Below, in pieces: positions 26,128 to 34,345 of a DNA stretch of 64,000 nucleotides. Both the position numbers and the translations under genes were made by a program. A model generated the notes under the pieces. That model was not told the DNA's origin. It searched no databases and worked only from the letters and a program-made list of their open reading frames with translations. The DNA is from JAAURS01 sp044923475. Its GTDB lineage: Bacteria > Cyanobacteriota > Cyanobacteriia > Thermosynechococcales > Thermosynechococcaceae. Location: assembly GCF_044923475.1 (NCBI RefSeq), contig NZ_CP137338.1:434001-498000 (forward strand), written 5' to 3'. Position 1 is the first letter of the stretch. The number at the start of each line of letters is the position of its first letter.

Positions 26128-26173
26128 AGCTTTACAGTTGATGTATAAGGCTTCTAGAAAACAATATAAAATT

Positions 26174-26193
26174 TTATCCCCACTTTATCCCCA
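26174..26193. promoter_or_regulatory. Paired TTATCCCCA repeats, left arm
   Basis: TTATCCCCA occurs at 26174-26182 and 26185-26193, 11 bp apart, 47 bp inside attL. The same pair with the same 11-bp spacing lies at the other end (33820-33839). The symmetry suggests arm-type sites for the integrase or excisionase. Confidence 0.6.
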
Positions 26194-26310
26194 AACTAAA
26201 GTTTTCCACAGGTTCAGGGTCAAGTCTGAGGGAAAAATGCCAGCTTTGCTAGGAAGCCTTACATGTGGCAAAATCAACGCGGTTACAAAACGATTGTCTT
26301 GTGATCATGG

Positions 26311-26820
26311 TTAACCAATAAGGGTTACAAGATCGCCGTTGTAATCATAGTATTCGGTTATTTTCTGCATGTTCTCGTTTATGTAAGATTTCTCGCAAAA
26401 TCGTACTTCTGATTTCTTGTGCTTAGGTTTGGCTTTTTTTAGCGTATCTACAACACGTCTACAGGTATCAGATGCTTTGATTGCTGTCTCTGTATCGTCG
26501 GATGACAGTGAATAGTGAAATAAGCGATTCAATACCACTGCTTGAGTCAGTAACATTGAATCTAGATTTTCATGAACTTTCCCATGAGAGTGAAGATGTC
26601 TTAGTTCATCTAGAATTGATTGATTGCTATGAGAACCTAACGACATATTGCTAATAGTGTCAGCAGCTAGTTCGGATGGTTCGTTTATTCCCAATGGCTG
26701 AGTAACACGATTTAGCGCTGAATCAAATGATTGTTTTACGAGGTTTTGTTTTTGAGATGATTTAAGATCAAGCTCAATTGATTCAAGCTCTGAATTTATT
26801 CTAGCTAGTTCTGATTCCAT
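26311..26820 (-). CDS. Hypothetical element protein with N-terminal coiled coil
   Basis: 169 residues. The first 25 (LARINSELESIELDLKSSQ) look like a coiled coil, followed by a helical body and a basic tail. No family recognised. It is the last gene before attL. A packaging or DNA-binding role would be a guess from position only. Confidence 0.6.
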   Translation of the reverse strand: MESELARINSELESIELDLKSSQKQNLVKQSFDSALNRVTQPLGINEPSELAADTISNMSLGSHSNQSILDELRHLHSHGKVHENLDSMLLTQAVVLNRLFHYSLSSDDTETAIKASDTCRRVVDTLKKAKPKHKKSEVRFCEKSYINENMQKITEYYDYNGDLVTLIG

Positions 26821-26855
26821 TTAGAAATACCTCAAATAAGTCAAGTTATATTTTA

Positions 26856-27095
26856 TCAAAAAAGCTTCATAATGCTGAATGTATAACCAGTTTCATTATT
26901 GACGACTGTAATTTTATTACCCACAGGAATATTTTTTAAGAATGGAAAATCTTTTAAGATTTTATTGCGATCTGGACAATTATAAAGCGTGACAGTAAAA
27001 TCATCAATTTCAGGTAAAACTTTAGATAGAGTTTCTTTTGGATTATAGTTTTTAGATTTAATATATTTGCCGAAGCCTTTCGATTTATTTTCCAT
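26856..27095 (-). CDS. Hypothetical small element protein
   Basis: 79 residues, basic N-terminus (KSKGFGKYIKSKNYNPKE) and a beta-prone C-terminal half. Unrecognised. It lies between the coiled-coil and HNH-like genes on the same strand. Confidence 0.5.
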   Translation of the reverse strand: MENKSKGFGKYIKSKNYNPKETLSKVLPEIDDFTVTLYNCPDRNKILKDFPFLKNIPVGNKITVVNNETGYTFSIMKLF

Positions 27096-27190
27096 GAATA
27101 AAATTTATATAAATTTCATATGTTGATGCCGTAGAAAGCTTATAAGATAGGAGTCCTAATCTTTTATCAGTATAACCTGATGTCTTAGAC

Positions 27191-27532
27191 TCATGCAATA
27201 TATTTAGTTATCAATCGGGGTCTTTCTCTATTTCCTTTACTGGTATTCTCAGAATGAGTTAGAAATTGTATATTTGTAGACATATAGCCTAAATCTGGGT
27301 TAATTCTGTCTACACTAGGACTTAGTTTTTGTATAAATTTATTTGCCTTCCAGTTTGTGTATAATTTTTCTAAAACAATTGAATTTTTATTTGTCAATTC
27401 CAAGAATTCTTCTTTTGATAAACAAGATAAGCATTTGTCTTTAGATCTTCTTTTAATACTATGATACATTCTTGTTTTTAGAGCTTTTAGAGTACATGAA
27501 TGTGAATAATATTCGTTAGAACTATATGACAT
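27191..27532 (-). CDS. HNH-endonuclease-like small protein
   Basis: 113 residues. The segment SVDRINPDLGYMSTNIQFLTHSENTSKGNR follows the pattern (DRI, GY, N, N) seen in small phage HNH-type proteins, and a C-x2-C pair lies upstream (CLSCL). The first metal-binding His is not obvious, so nuclease activity is uncertain. AT-rich. Confidence 0.55.
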   Translation of the reverse strand: MSYSSNEYYSHSCTLKALKTRMYHSIKRRSKDKCLSCLSKEEFLELTNKNSIVLEKLYTNWKANKFIQKLSPSVDRINPDLGYMSTNIQFLTHSENTSKGNRERPRLITKYIA

Positions 27533-28097
27533 TTTAATTTATTTATAATGACTATTAGCTTTGATAAAACATTATTTTAATGATTCAAGGCGCTATAACA
27601 ATTTCTTTTGCTACAGTTACTATAAATTTAATAAATTCTTCCTCTACCCCCTGCGGGGAGCCGGAGCCTCAACCTGGGATGCATGAAATCAAGAAATTAA
27701 TAAGATAAAAGTATTAGGTAGTTTATATATCGTTAGGTACAAATTAGTCTAAATAAGTACAGAGTAATTTTATGATTACTTTATGATTTTTATGTACTTT
27801 TAGTTAATAGTATTAAAGTGCCTTCGGCACAACCTTAACCCCGAAATGTTTATGTTAGTTTGATTAAAATAAATACCGACTTATCTTGTGTTTTAATTAT
27901 TTTCAAATAATGCTATTTCTCTATATGCGTGAAAATTGACGGGACACACGAGACTTTCGGGACAGATAGGGTAAAACGTTTACAGAGAAAGAACTCTAGC
28001 CTGTCCCGATTTTTTATTTGTTCAAAAAAATGTCCCGATGTCACGCCATAGTAGAGGTTAATGGGTTAGTAAGGAAGACATCGGCAGAAAGTAGATT
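27533..28097. other. Non-coding region of the element with inverted CGGGACA repeats
   Basis: 565 bp without a gene. CGGGACA occurs at 27940-27946 and 27958-27964, and its complement at 28002-28008 and 28031-28037; the inner pair extends to nine bases (TCGGGACAG/CTGTCCCGA) and is followed by a T-run. A short hairpin GTGCCTTCGGCAC lies near 27820. It lies just 3' of the DUF927 helicase gene, so it could contain a replication origin or a terminator. Confidence 0.45.
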
Positions 28098-29876
28098 TTA
28101 ATTTTTGCGCTCGATATCAAGAGAGTTATATAGCTGTTTGCGTGCTAAAGTTTCAAATTCAAAATCGTTTTTAAAAACATAAAGTGATTGGCGCTCACCA
28201 TTAACCTGCCGTTTTGATGTGTTGCGATCCTTCTCTTTGCTAGGAACGAACAATCCAATATTTTCTAATTCTTTGAGAAGTTCTTTCTCATTTACACCTC
28301 TGGCAAGTTCATTTTTGAAAATACTCACAGGAACCCATAATTCATTATTCTTTTTATATGCTAATAAATTGCCGTTTCCAGTACTTTTGAATCCATTTGC
28401 TAAATCGACAATTCGATTGCTGTGAATTTTAGATTGAAATAAAGATTTTATCTCCTCAACCCTGTGCTTGATTTCAATATTTCCAGCACCCCCACGATTA
28501 TCAAGCCATGCATTGAATATTGTTTTGATTGAATTTTTGATTTCTTCTGATGTGAAAGGAACAATGTCCCATTCTTGGGAAAGTTTTAATGCTAGTTGGA
28601 CTACTGCAAAATGTTTGGATACTCTACTAATGACGTTATCATTGGGATAATTTTTTGTAAGTTTTACTCTTAGGTTTTCTAGTTCGCTTTGCAGCTTTTC
28701 GATCCATTTTGGTGTCTTAAGTTGAAGCAGATTGGTTAGGTAGGCATCCATTGCAGTGCCATAGAAGCTCTCTGAGGCTCTAGAAAGGGCTTCGATGAGG
28801 TTAGATGATGATTGATACTCTCCGAGGGATTCAAAGAGCTTGTCAGCCTCTATAGGGATGTCCAAAAAGCGTGTCTCTTGTCCCCCTTTTATGGAAGTTC
28901 CACCTTCATCCATTTTCTGACGAAAGGGGATTTCGCCAGTGGACAGGTAAAACAATGTCCATGTTTTAGTAGGTGTGCGATCGCCGCTCCGATTTGCTCT
29001 AGCTTTGCCTTGACCGTTGCCAAGCATGTAGATGGTATTTCCGATATCTTTTGGATATGCTTGTCCAAATTCATCTAAGAAAAGAATTCTATCGTTATGC
29101 TCTTGAGCAGTACTTTCTAAAGCATTAGATGTTGTTCGCCATTGAGTGATGATTTCCGATGGATCGCCTAATGCTGATGCGGAAATTCTGAGAAGTGTTG
29201 TTTTTCCTGTTGAAGTTTGACCATAAAAATGAAATCCTATAGACGATAGTTTTAATAGAATTAATAGTACTGAAGCAAATGCACAACCAATTGCAAAAGT
29301 TAAGTATGAACTGCCTGATACAGGTTTAGCTATATTATTTTTCCATTCTTCTAAAGTGCCCTTTGGAATGAACGGAGAATTTTCATCGAATTGTGGGGTC
29401 TTGAATCGTAACTCTTGATTGCCATAGGTTTTATGAGGCATTAAATAGGAGTCCTCAACCCATCCCGTTGATTTTGTGATTGTGCAGACAGGTAATTCCG
29501 ACCCTTGTTTTAGTAAATATTCATAAATTTTCTTTTTATGTTTTGGACTGTATTCATATCCACTATTCAAGAGTTCTCTGAATGTATTTACTTGAGTGTC
29601 TAGCTTGGATCTCGAAAATATTATTGTACGAAGCTCATTTTGTTGATTTGTAAATTCTAGAGAAAGTGCTACAGAACCATCTTCTAAGTAGTTTACACAG
29701 GAAGTTGCCTTAAGATGGTTGCCAACTCTTTCGAGATAAATGCAATTATTCTCGTGTACTGGAAGCCATAATCCTGAAGAAGGATCTGTTTTTGGTTTAA
29801 TAAATTCGGCTTTAGATTTAGAGTTATTTTTATTTGATATCGATTCTGAATCATGAGTTGTTAATTGTAAATTCAT
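28098..29876 (-). CDS. DUF927-domain helicase/primase-like protein
   Basis: 592 residues. The DUF927 core is clear: GFHFYGQTSTGKTTLLR (P-loop near residue 218-226), W+TTSNALES, HNDRILFLDEFGQ (acidic box), YMLGNGQGKARANRSG and LSTGEIPFRQK. The family drives DNA unwinding for replication of mobile elements. The N-terminal 150 residues are unassigned and no primase motif is recognised there. AT-rich like the rest of the element. Confidence 0.88.
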   Translation of the reverse strand: MNLQLTTHDSESISNKNNSKSKAEFIKPKTDPSSGLWLPVHENNCIYLERVGNHLKATSCVNYLEDGSVALSLEFTNQQNELRTIIFSRSKLDTQVNTFRELLNSGYEYSPKHKKKIYEYLLKQGSELPVCTITKSTGWVEDSYLMPHKTYGNQELRFKTPQFDENSPFIPKGTLEEWKNNIAKPVSGSSYLTFAIGCAFASVLLILLKLSSIGFHFYGQTSTGKTTLLRISASALGDPSEIITQWRTTSNALESTAQEHNDRILFLDEFGQAYPKDIGNTIYMLGNGQGKARANRSGDRTPTKTWTLFYLSTGEIPFRQKMDEGGTSIKGGQETRFLDIPIEADKLFESLGEYQSSSNLIEALSRASESFYGTAMDAYLTNLLQLKTPKWIEKLQSELENLRVKLTKNYPNDNVISRVSKHFAVVQLALKLSQEWDIVPFTSEEIKNSIKTIFNAWLDNRGGAGNIEIKHRVEEIKSLFQSKIHSNRIVDLANGFKSTGNGNLLAYKKNNELWVPVSIFKNELARGVNEKELLKELENIGLFVPSKEKDRNTSKRQVNGERQSLYVFKNDFEFETLARKQLYNSLDIERKN

Positions 29877-29891
29877 TATTTTTAAACCCCT

Positions 29892-30167
29892 TCAAGCTGC
29901 TGTGTGCTTAGATCTAGGGGTCTTGGGTTGGTTGCTTGGCAGCGACCGTAGATAACCTTCTATGGCTCTATCGTGGGCTTCGGGTTGTAAGCGGTTCGCT
30001 ACCCAGTCTTCAATAAGCGTCAGGTTATAGAGAACACACTTTGAGTTGAGTCTTTGCCAGTGGATACCCTCAACCCATTTGTTCGATAGTCGATATTTCT
30101 TGAAGGTGTGTGGAGATAGGCCAATGGCTTGTGAAAGCGCTTGTTTATTTACGAACGTATGGGACAT
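29892..30167 (-). CDS. AlpA/excisionase-like DNA-binding protein
   Basis: 91 residues from the ATG at 30167, which follows AAAGG; an earlier in-frame start at 30197 is weaker. VNKQALSQAIGLSPHTFKKYRLSNKWVEGIHW resembles the winged helix of excisionases and AlpA regulators. It sits 15 bp upstream of the DUF927 gene, so it may control replication and excision. A role is inferred from fold and position. Confidence 0.65.
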   Translation of the reverse strand: MSHTFVNKQALSQAIGLSPHTFKKYRLSNKWVEGIHWQRLNSKCVLYNLTLIEDWVANRLQPEAHDRAIEGYLRSLPSNQPKTPRSKHTAA

Positions 30168-30287
30168 GTTTACCTTTCTTGATTGAACTGTCCCCATACA
30201 AACCCAATAGCCAGCTACAATCGAATGAAGTGCATCTTATTGGCATCTTGTAACAGAACTTAACAATTAGAACTTTGAAGAGTCTAT

Positions 30288-30551
30288 ATGTCACTCAAAG
30301 AAATGGTCATTCAGGAAATTGAAAATGCTTCAGAGCCTTTGCTTAAAGAGGTTTTGGAGTTTATCCATAGTCATCAAGATCCTTTGATCGCTCACTTGAA
30401 TCAATTGAGAGAACAAGGCGAATATGCAGATGATGTGAGTGAAGATGAACTTAACGAAAGTGACTCAGCTTATAAGAGTTATTTAGAAGGGAATGAAAAA
30501 GGAACAACTTTAGACAATCTAGAAATTGAATTGTTTGGGGAAAAGCTTTGA
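30288..30551 (+). CDS. Antitoxin of a RelE/ParE-type pair
   Basis: 87 residues, acidic, with the N-terminal pattern IENASEPLLKEVLEFIHSH seen in DUF2281-like antitoxins of cyanobacteria. Its stop overlaps the toxin's TTG start in TTGA. First of three or four tightly overlapping genes. Confidence 0.8.
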   Translation: MSLKEMVIQEIENASEPLLKEVLEFIHSHQDPLIAHLNQLREQGEYADDVSEDELNESDSAYKSYLEGNEKGTTLDNLEIELFGEKL

Positions 30552-30805
30552 ACGACTGGGAAATACTTCTTACTAATGCAGCGAAAAAATATTTAAAAAA
30601 ATTAACACCAGACAATCAAAAACGAATTATTAATGCACTTCGATCTTTAATAGCTGAATCTAGCTTGGCAGATCTAAAACCTTTGAAAGGCAGGGATGAA
30701 GCTAGATTGAGGGTAGGAGACTATCGAGTTATTCTTAAGATCGATGCAGAAAATAAGCAAATTGTTGTGACTAAAATAGGTTCTAGAGGTGATGTTTATA
30801 AATGA
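30548..30805 (+). CDS. RelE/ParE-family toxin
   Basis: 85 residues with the fold pattern of RelE toxins: ILLTNAAKKYLKKL, LKPLKGRDEARLRVGDYRVIL and a C-terminal IGSRGDVYK. The core resembles mRNA interferases of the RelE type (RVGDYRV, final Tyr), though a gyrase-targeting ParE role cannot be excluded. Its stop overlaps the next gene in ATGA. Confidence 0.88.
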   Translation: MNDWEILLTNAAKKYLKKLTPDNQKRIINALRSLIAESSLADLKPLKGRDEARLRVGDYRVILKIDAENKQIVVTKIGSRGDVYK

Positions 30806-31716
30806 GCGTAGAATCACACCCGCTTGATAAATATATTGATGATTTTGCAAACTTACCTGAATTAATTATTAAGGAAGATTATAAGGATATAATTTTTAGC
30901 CCTGACGAACAGCTTTTTGGCAGCAATGAACAGCAGTTAATTGATAGATTTCATTTAAGAAATCAGATTGTTGCTTTCAGGCTAAAGCTTGCAATAGATG
31001 TAGACAAGGGATTTTCAGTAGGGAATTCAAATCGCTCTATAGAGTTTTTAAGACTATTCAAAAGTGAAGAAAAATTCTATGAATACTTAGACTCTAACTA
31101 TATTAAAAGCTTATCTCATCTTACTTGGATGGATTATCAACTTATAAAAGAAATCTGGAGTATTTATGATTCAAAAGATTTTAATCTACCATTGCAGCTT
31201 TCAAAACAGATTAAATCTATTGGGCATTGGTGGTGGCTAATTCAATGTGAAGATACGCGCAATGGAATGAAACAGGTTGGTTTATTAGGTGAGAGTCCAA
31301 AGATTATAGGCAAACGAGAATATACTAATTTTAATAGTAAATATATCGATGAAATAGACTCAAGAAATGATGATTTTAATATTGATATGATTTTAGACAG
31401 AAGTATTAAAGATGATATCAAAGATATTTCTGCTAGTGAAGCATTAGAAATTATTTGCTTTAATCTTCTGGACAGAGAGCATGGAGTAAGAACAAGTCAT
31501 TTTGAGGATTGTTATCAACAATGGGTTGAGGCTAAAAAGGGTGTTAATTCAGCTATTCAAAAGGAAAAGAACGTGAAAGGTTTATATTTAATCGACGATA
31601 AAATCCTAACTCTAGAAAAATACTATAAAATACCCAAAAAATATAAGCGATTTATATGTTCCATCCCACATTCCGCCGATCCAAAGGGTCAAAAAATAAT
31701 TAAAACGAAGCAATGA
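30802..31716 (+). CDS. Unknown protein coupled to the toxin-antitoxin pair
   Basis: 304 residues, AT-rich, no recognised family, no signal peptide or membrane helix. Aromatic-rich stretch GHWWWLIQCED near the middle. It overlaps the toxin gene in ATGA and the next small frame in ATGA, so all are translated from one message. It may be cargo or a third component of the toxin system. Confidence 0.7.
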   Translation: MSVESHPLDKYIDDFANLPELIIKEDYKDIIFSPDEQLFGSNEQQLIDRFHLRNQIVAFRLKLAIDVDKGFSVGNSNRSIEFLRLFKSEEKFYEYLDSNYIKSLSHLTWMDYQLIKEIWSIYDSKDFNLPLQLSKQIKSIGHWWWLIQCEDTRNGMKQVGLLGESPKIIGKREYTNFNSKYIDEIDSRNDDFNIDMILDRSIKDDIKDISASEALEIICFNLLDREHGVRTSHFEDCYQQWVEAKKGVNSAIQKEKNVKGLYLIDDKILTLEKYYKIPKKYKRFICSIPHSADPKGQKIIKTKQ

Positions 31717-31910
31717 GGATCGTAGCGATTGCTGTTTCTCTAATTCTCAATAAAGTAAGATTACTGAGAATGAAAAAACATCTGCGCAAAAACGTCAAAT
31801 CCTTAGAAGCCTTGTCATTAAAGGATTCTGGATTTAATTATTTTTTGCCTCTCGAAACAGCGGAATGTGGGTTCCATGAAAACTTCAGCGGCAAAAACAA
31901 TTACAAATAG
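31713..31910 (+). CDS. Possible small protein at the end of the toxin operon
   Basis: 65 residues starting at an ATG that overlaps the previous stop. A basic N-terminal part (LLRMKKHLRKNVK) and no known motif. Only the tight overlap argues that it is real. Confidence 0.35.
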   Translation: MRIVAIAVSLILNKVRLLRMKKHLRKNVKSLEALSLKDSGFNYFLPLETAECGFHENFSGKNNYK

Positions 31911-31971
31911 TAATTAGATAGACATGAAAAACAATCTTTTTCATACATTTTTATACAAAAATTTTATAAAC

Positions 31972-32508
31972 TTATCGAGTCATGGTTATCTGTTGATTTT
32001 GATTTAGATCAACTGTATTCAGCCATGCAAAGTAAACTCCTTTAAGTTTAGTTGTGGCTACCAAGAAATATTTATCTTGTGGAATTTCTGTAAACTGAAA
32101 ATGACCATTAACATCTGTTTTTGTGCTAGTTTTACATCCTCCTTCTGTCTTCATAGTCAATCCTGATAATCCTATGCTTGCCATTCTTGCATCTTTCCAT
32201 GCGCCATTTTTATATGCATCAAAGTCTACTTCCTGATTTTTTCTATATTCAGATGATACTGTTGGATATAGATCCCATCCACAAAGATAAATAGTCTCTC
32301 CTCGAATAGGTTCATTCCCTGCAAAAATATTTCCATCAATACTAAATTTTTGAATAACTTTATTGTCAGGTTGTGGAGGTAATGAAGCCTCAGAAATATT
32401 TGGAGTAGGGCTAGATTTATTCTTGTAGCCAACCCATGTCAAAAGAACTAAAAATAAAACTGATATGGCAGCAGTCCCAAAAATCCATAGTAGATATTTC
32501 TGTTGCAT
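31972..32508 (-). CDS. Membrane-anchored protein with a carboxypeptidase-regulatory-like domain
   Basis: 178 residues from the ATG at 32508 (AGGTT upstream); an ATG at 32592, directly after the integrase stop, is the alternative. One N-terminal membrane helix (LLWIFGTAAISVLFLVLLTWVG) and an outward beta-rich domain with DVNGHFQFTEIPQDKYFLVA, the pattern of carboxypeptidase-regulatory-like repeats. Function unknown; it follows the integrase gene on the same strand. Confidence 0.65.
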   Translation of the reverse strand: MQQKYLLWIFGTAAISVLFLVLLTWVGYKNKSSPTPNISEASLPPQPDNKVIQKFSIDGNIFAGNEPIRGETIYLCGWDLYPTVSSEYRKNQEVDFDAYKNGAWKDARMASIGLSGLTMKTEGGCKTSTKTDVNGHFQFTEIPQDKYFLVATTKLKGVYFAWLNTVDLNQNQQITMTR

Positions 32509-32592
32509 AAAATAACCTGCACAACCTAGATAGACTATTTCAATGGTATTAATACAAAAAAGTACATTATTTATTGAATTTATGGTTCCCAT

Positions 32593-33768
32593 CTAAAACT
32601 CAGGAACTGACAAATTTCGATTGCTGCCTGCATAATGCCTATAAATGACCTCTGGGGAGTTGCCTACCAGTTTCGCAACGTCTTTGGCATCCAAACGCGC
32701 TTCTAGGGCTAACGTGATGAAGGTATGACGGGTTTGATATAGCTTTCTGTACTCAATCCCCAAGCCTTCAAGTATCCGCTTCCAGACGTATTTTCTGAAA
32801 GCATCAGGGTCAAGATAGCCGCCCTTTATTCCAGGGAAGACTAAATCGCTTGATTTTGCTGTAGCTGGTTTAATAGATTTCAAAAACTCTTGAAGAGTAG
32901 CGTTGCAAGGGAATTTACGTTTTTCCTGAGTCTTCAGCCCTTCTCTGACTTGCCTTCCTTGTGCAGTGTCAATAATGGATCGCTCAAAGGAAATGGAGCT
33001 GAAGTCTTTTGATACGTCTTTCCAAGTTAAAGCAACGGCTTCAGATGAACGGCATCCAGTTTTGAACAGAAAGGAAACGAACGGAAAATAGTAGGAATGC
33101 TTAAAGGCTGATTGAGCGGGGTTGAATTGGTCTGTGGCGATCGCACTCAGAATGGAGTCTCTTTCATCCGCTGTAAATGGGTTTATTTCGCCATCTTCGT
33201 TTTTTTGAGACTTTGGCAATTTTATGTCTGATGCCATGCCGTTAAAAGGGTTGCTGTCAATCAATCCATTTTGCATAGCCCATTTACAGCAAGCATTGAG
33301 CCTGACTATAAAGCGTTTAGCTGAATTGATGGGAAACGTCTTTAGAGCAAAGTCTTTGATTTCCCCAGATTGAGTTAAATCATGTGTGGGAAGCTTTTCA
33401 ATGTAGCGCGTGTATTGGGCATACATGGTGTCCATCGTGTTCTGCGAGCACTGGGATTGCTTTGACTCAACAAACTTTGTCCACAGGTCATTCAGCTTGG
33501 GGATAAGTGGGGATAAAGACTGGGGACTTAGAAAGGCCGTCTGCCTGTACTTATCCATTGAAGGGTCAAAGTTGTTGCTGAGAATATCCATTTCAATCTG
33601 ACGGGCTTTTGCCTCAGCAAGCTTTCGATTGTTGGCCGTGTCAGGTAAGCCTAAGCTCAGACATTCACGCTTACCTTGATACCGGAAGCGCAATTGCAAC
33701 CGATCGTGTGAGCATCTGATGGAAACGGAACCCTTAGGTTGCTTTCCTGTAGCGGTTTTGGACGTCAT
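32593..33768 (-). CDS. int: Tyrosine recombinase (integrase) of the element
   Basis: 391 residues. Box I Arg lies in TGCRSSEAVALTWKD (about 240), box II in LYQTRHTFITLALE (about 345) and the nucleophile Tyr in VIYRHYAG near the C-terminus. The first position of box II is Gln rather than His. It lies about 180 bp from the intact tRNA-Gly, the usual layout for an integrase acting on its own att site. Confidence 0.93.
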   Translation of the reverse strand: MTSKTATGKQPKGSVSIRCSHDRLQLRFRYQGKRECLSLGLPDTANNRKLAEAKARQIEMDILSNNFDPSMDKYRQTAFLSPQSLSPLIPKLNDLWTKFVESKQSQCSQNTMDTMYAQYTRYIEKLPTHDLTQSGEIKDFALKTFPINSAKRFIVRLNACCKWAMQNGLIDSNPFNGMASDIKLPKSQKNEDGEINPFTADERDSILSAIATDQFNPAQSAFKHSYYFPFVSFLFKTGCRSSEAVALTWKDVSKDFSSISFERSIIDTAQGRQVREGLKTQEKRKFPCNATLQEFLKSIKPATAKSSDLVFPGIKGGYLDPDAFRKYVWKRILEGLGIEYRKLYQTRHTFITLALEARLDAKDVAKLVGNSPEVIYRHYAGSNRNLSVPEF

Positions 33769-33819
33769 TGAATGATTTGGGGATAAAAAGGCTATCTATT
33801 TACCAAGGATGCCCAATTT

Positions 33820-33839
33820 TTATCCCCAGTTTATCCCCA
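33820..33839. promoter_or_regulatory. Paired TTATCCCCA repeats, right arm
   Basis: TTATCCCCA at 33820-33828 and 33831-33839, with an inverted copy at 33778-33786 just upstream of the integrase start. It mirrors the left-arm pair. Two more inverted copies lie inside the integrase gene (33498-33516). They may be recombination arm sites and also control int transcription. Confidence 0.6.
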
Positions 33840-33942
33840 AAATAGACCTAAATTGCTCTAAGTATGCCCAATGTGAAAAAGGCTTCAGAATTGTGAAAAC
33901 GCTGAGACCCTTGTGATATCAATGAATTGATTGATTCCGTTA

Positions 33943-33991
33943 CTAAGCGGGTGAGGGGAATCGAACCCCTATCATTAGCTTGGAAGGCTAA
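33943..33991. repeat. attR: 49-bp repeat within tRNA-Gly
   Basis: The chromosomal copy of the att core, identical to 26079-26127. It covers the 3' part of the intact tRNA, including the T arm and part of the anticodon arm. Confidence 0.92.
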
Positions 33992-34016
33992 GGTCTTACC
34001 ACTACACAACACCCGC
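33946..34016 (-). tRNA. tRNA-Gly (anticodon UCC)
   Basis: Complete cloverleaf on the minus strand: acceptor GCGGGTG with CACCCGC, anticodon stem TTAGC/GCTAA with loop CTTCCAA, anticodon TCC, T arm GGTTCGATTCC. 71 nt, no encoded CCA. It is the integration target of the adjacent element. Confidence 0.95.
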
Positions 34017-34345
34017 ACCAATGCATATTCAACGCTGCGGCTCGCTCGAGCAAAACCCCACCGAAGAATGCATCAAACATACTAGCATATTGAAAGGGAC
34101 GCAGCTAGAGGCAGCGGAGAAATTGAGTGACGAGACTCCTGACTCCAAGGCAGGTACAGCCTTTACGCCTGGAAATTCAGTAGTGCTGTGAAGACGCCGA
34201 CAGCCCGTGCGCGGTTCTCAATCAACGGTATCCGAATTTCAACCTCTCAAACAAAGACATCCCGTGATAGGGTGCTTTTGGAGGAAAAAGTCTTCAAAGG
34301 AATCGAAAGCTTGCATCACATCGCCCTGAAGATGGCCGAACAGCC
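34017..34345. other. Intergenic stretch after tRNA-Gly
   Basis: About 330 bp. It should hold the tRNA promoter. I see no gene, repeat or structured RNA in it. Confidence 0.4.

Larger units (their letters stand above)
26079..33991. mobile_element. Integrative element in tRNA-Gly(UCC), about 7.9 kb
   Basis: Bounded by 49-bp direct repeats of the tRNA 3' end. It contains a tyrosine integrase next to the intact tRNA, an AlpA/excisionase-like protein, a DUF927 helicase, an HNH-like protein, a toxin-antitoxin operon and several unknown AT-rich genes. No capsid, portal or conjugation genes are seen, so it looks like a phage satellite or small integrative mobilisable element rather than a prophage. 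Paired TTATCCCCA repeats near both ends look like integrase arm sites. Confidence 0.88.

Noticed and set aside
26079..26149. A second complete tRNA-Gly gene
   Set aside because: Only the 3' part matches; after the 49-bp core the D arm and acceptor 5' strand are missing, so it is the att duplicate.
17318..27952. The 15-mer GACGGGACACACGAG occurs at 17318-17332 and 27938-27952, linking the cassette locus and the integrated element
   Set aside because: A few 15-base matches are expected by chance in 64 kb and the flanks do not align.
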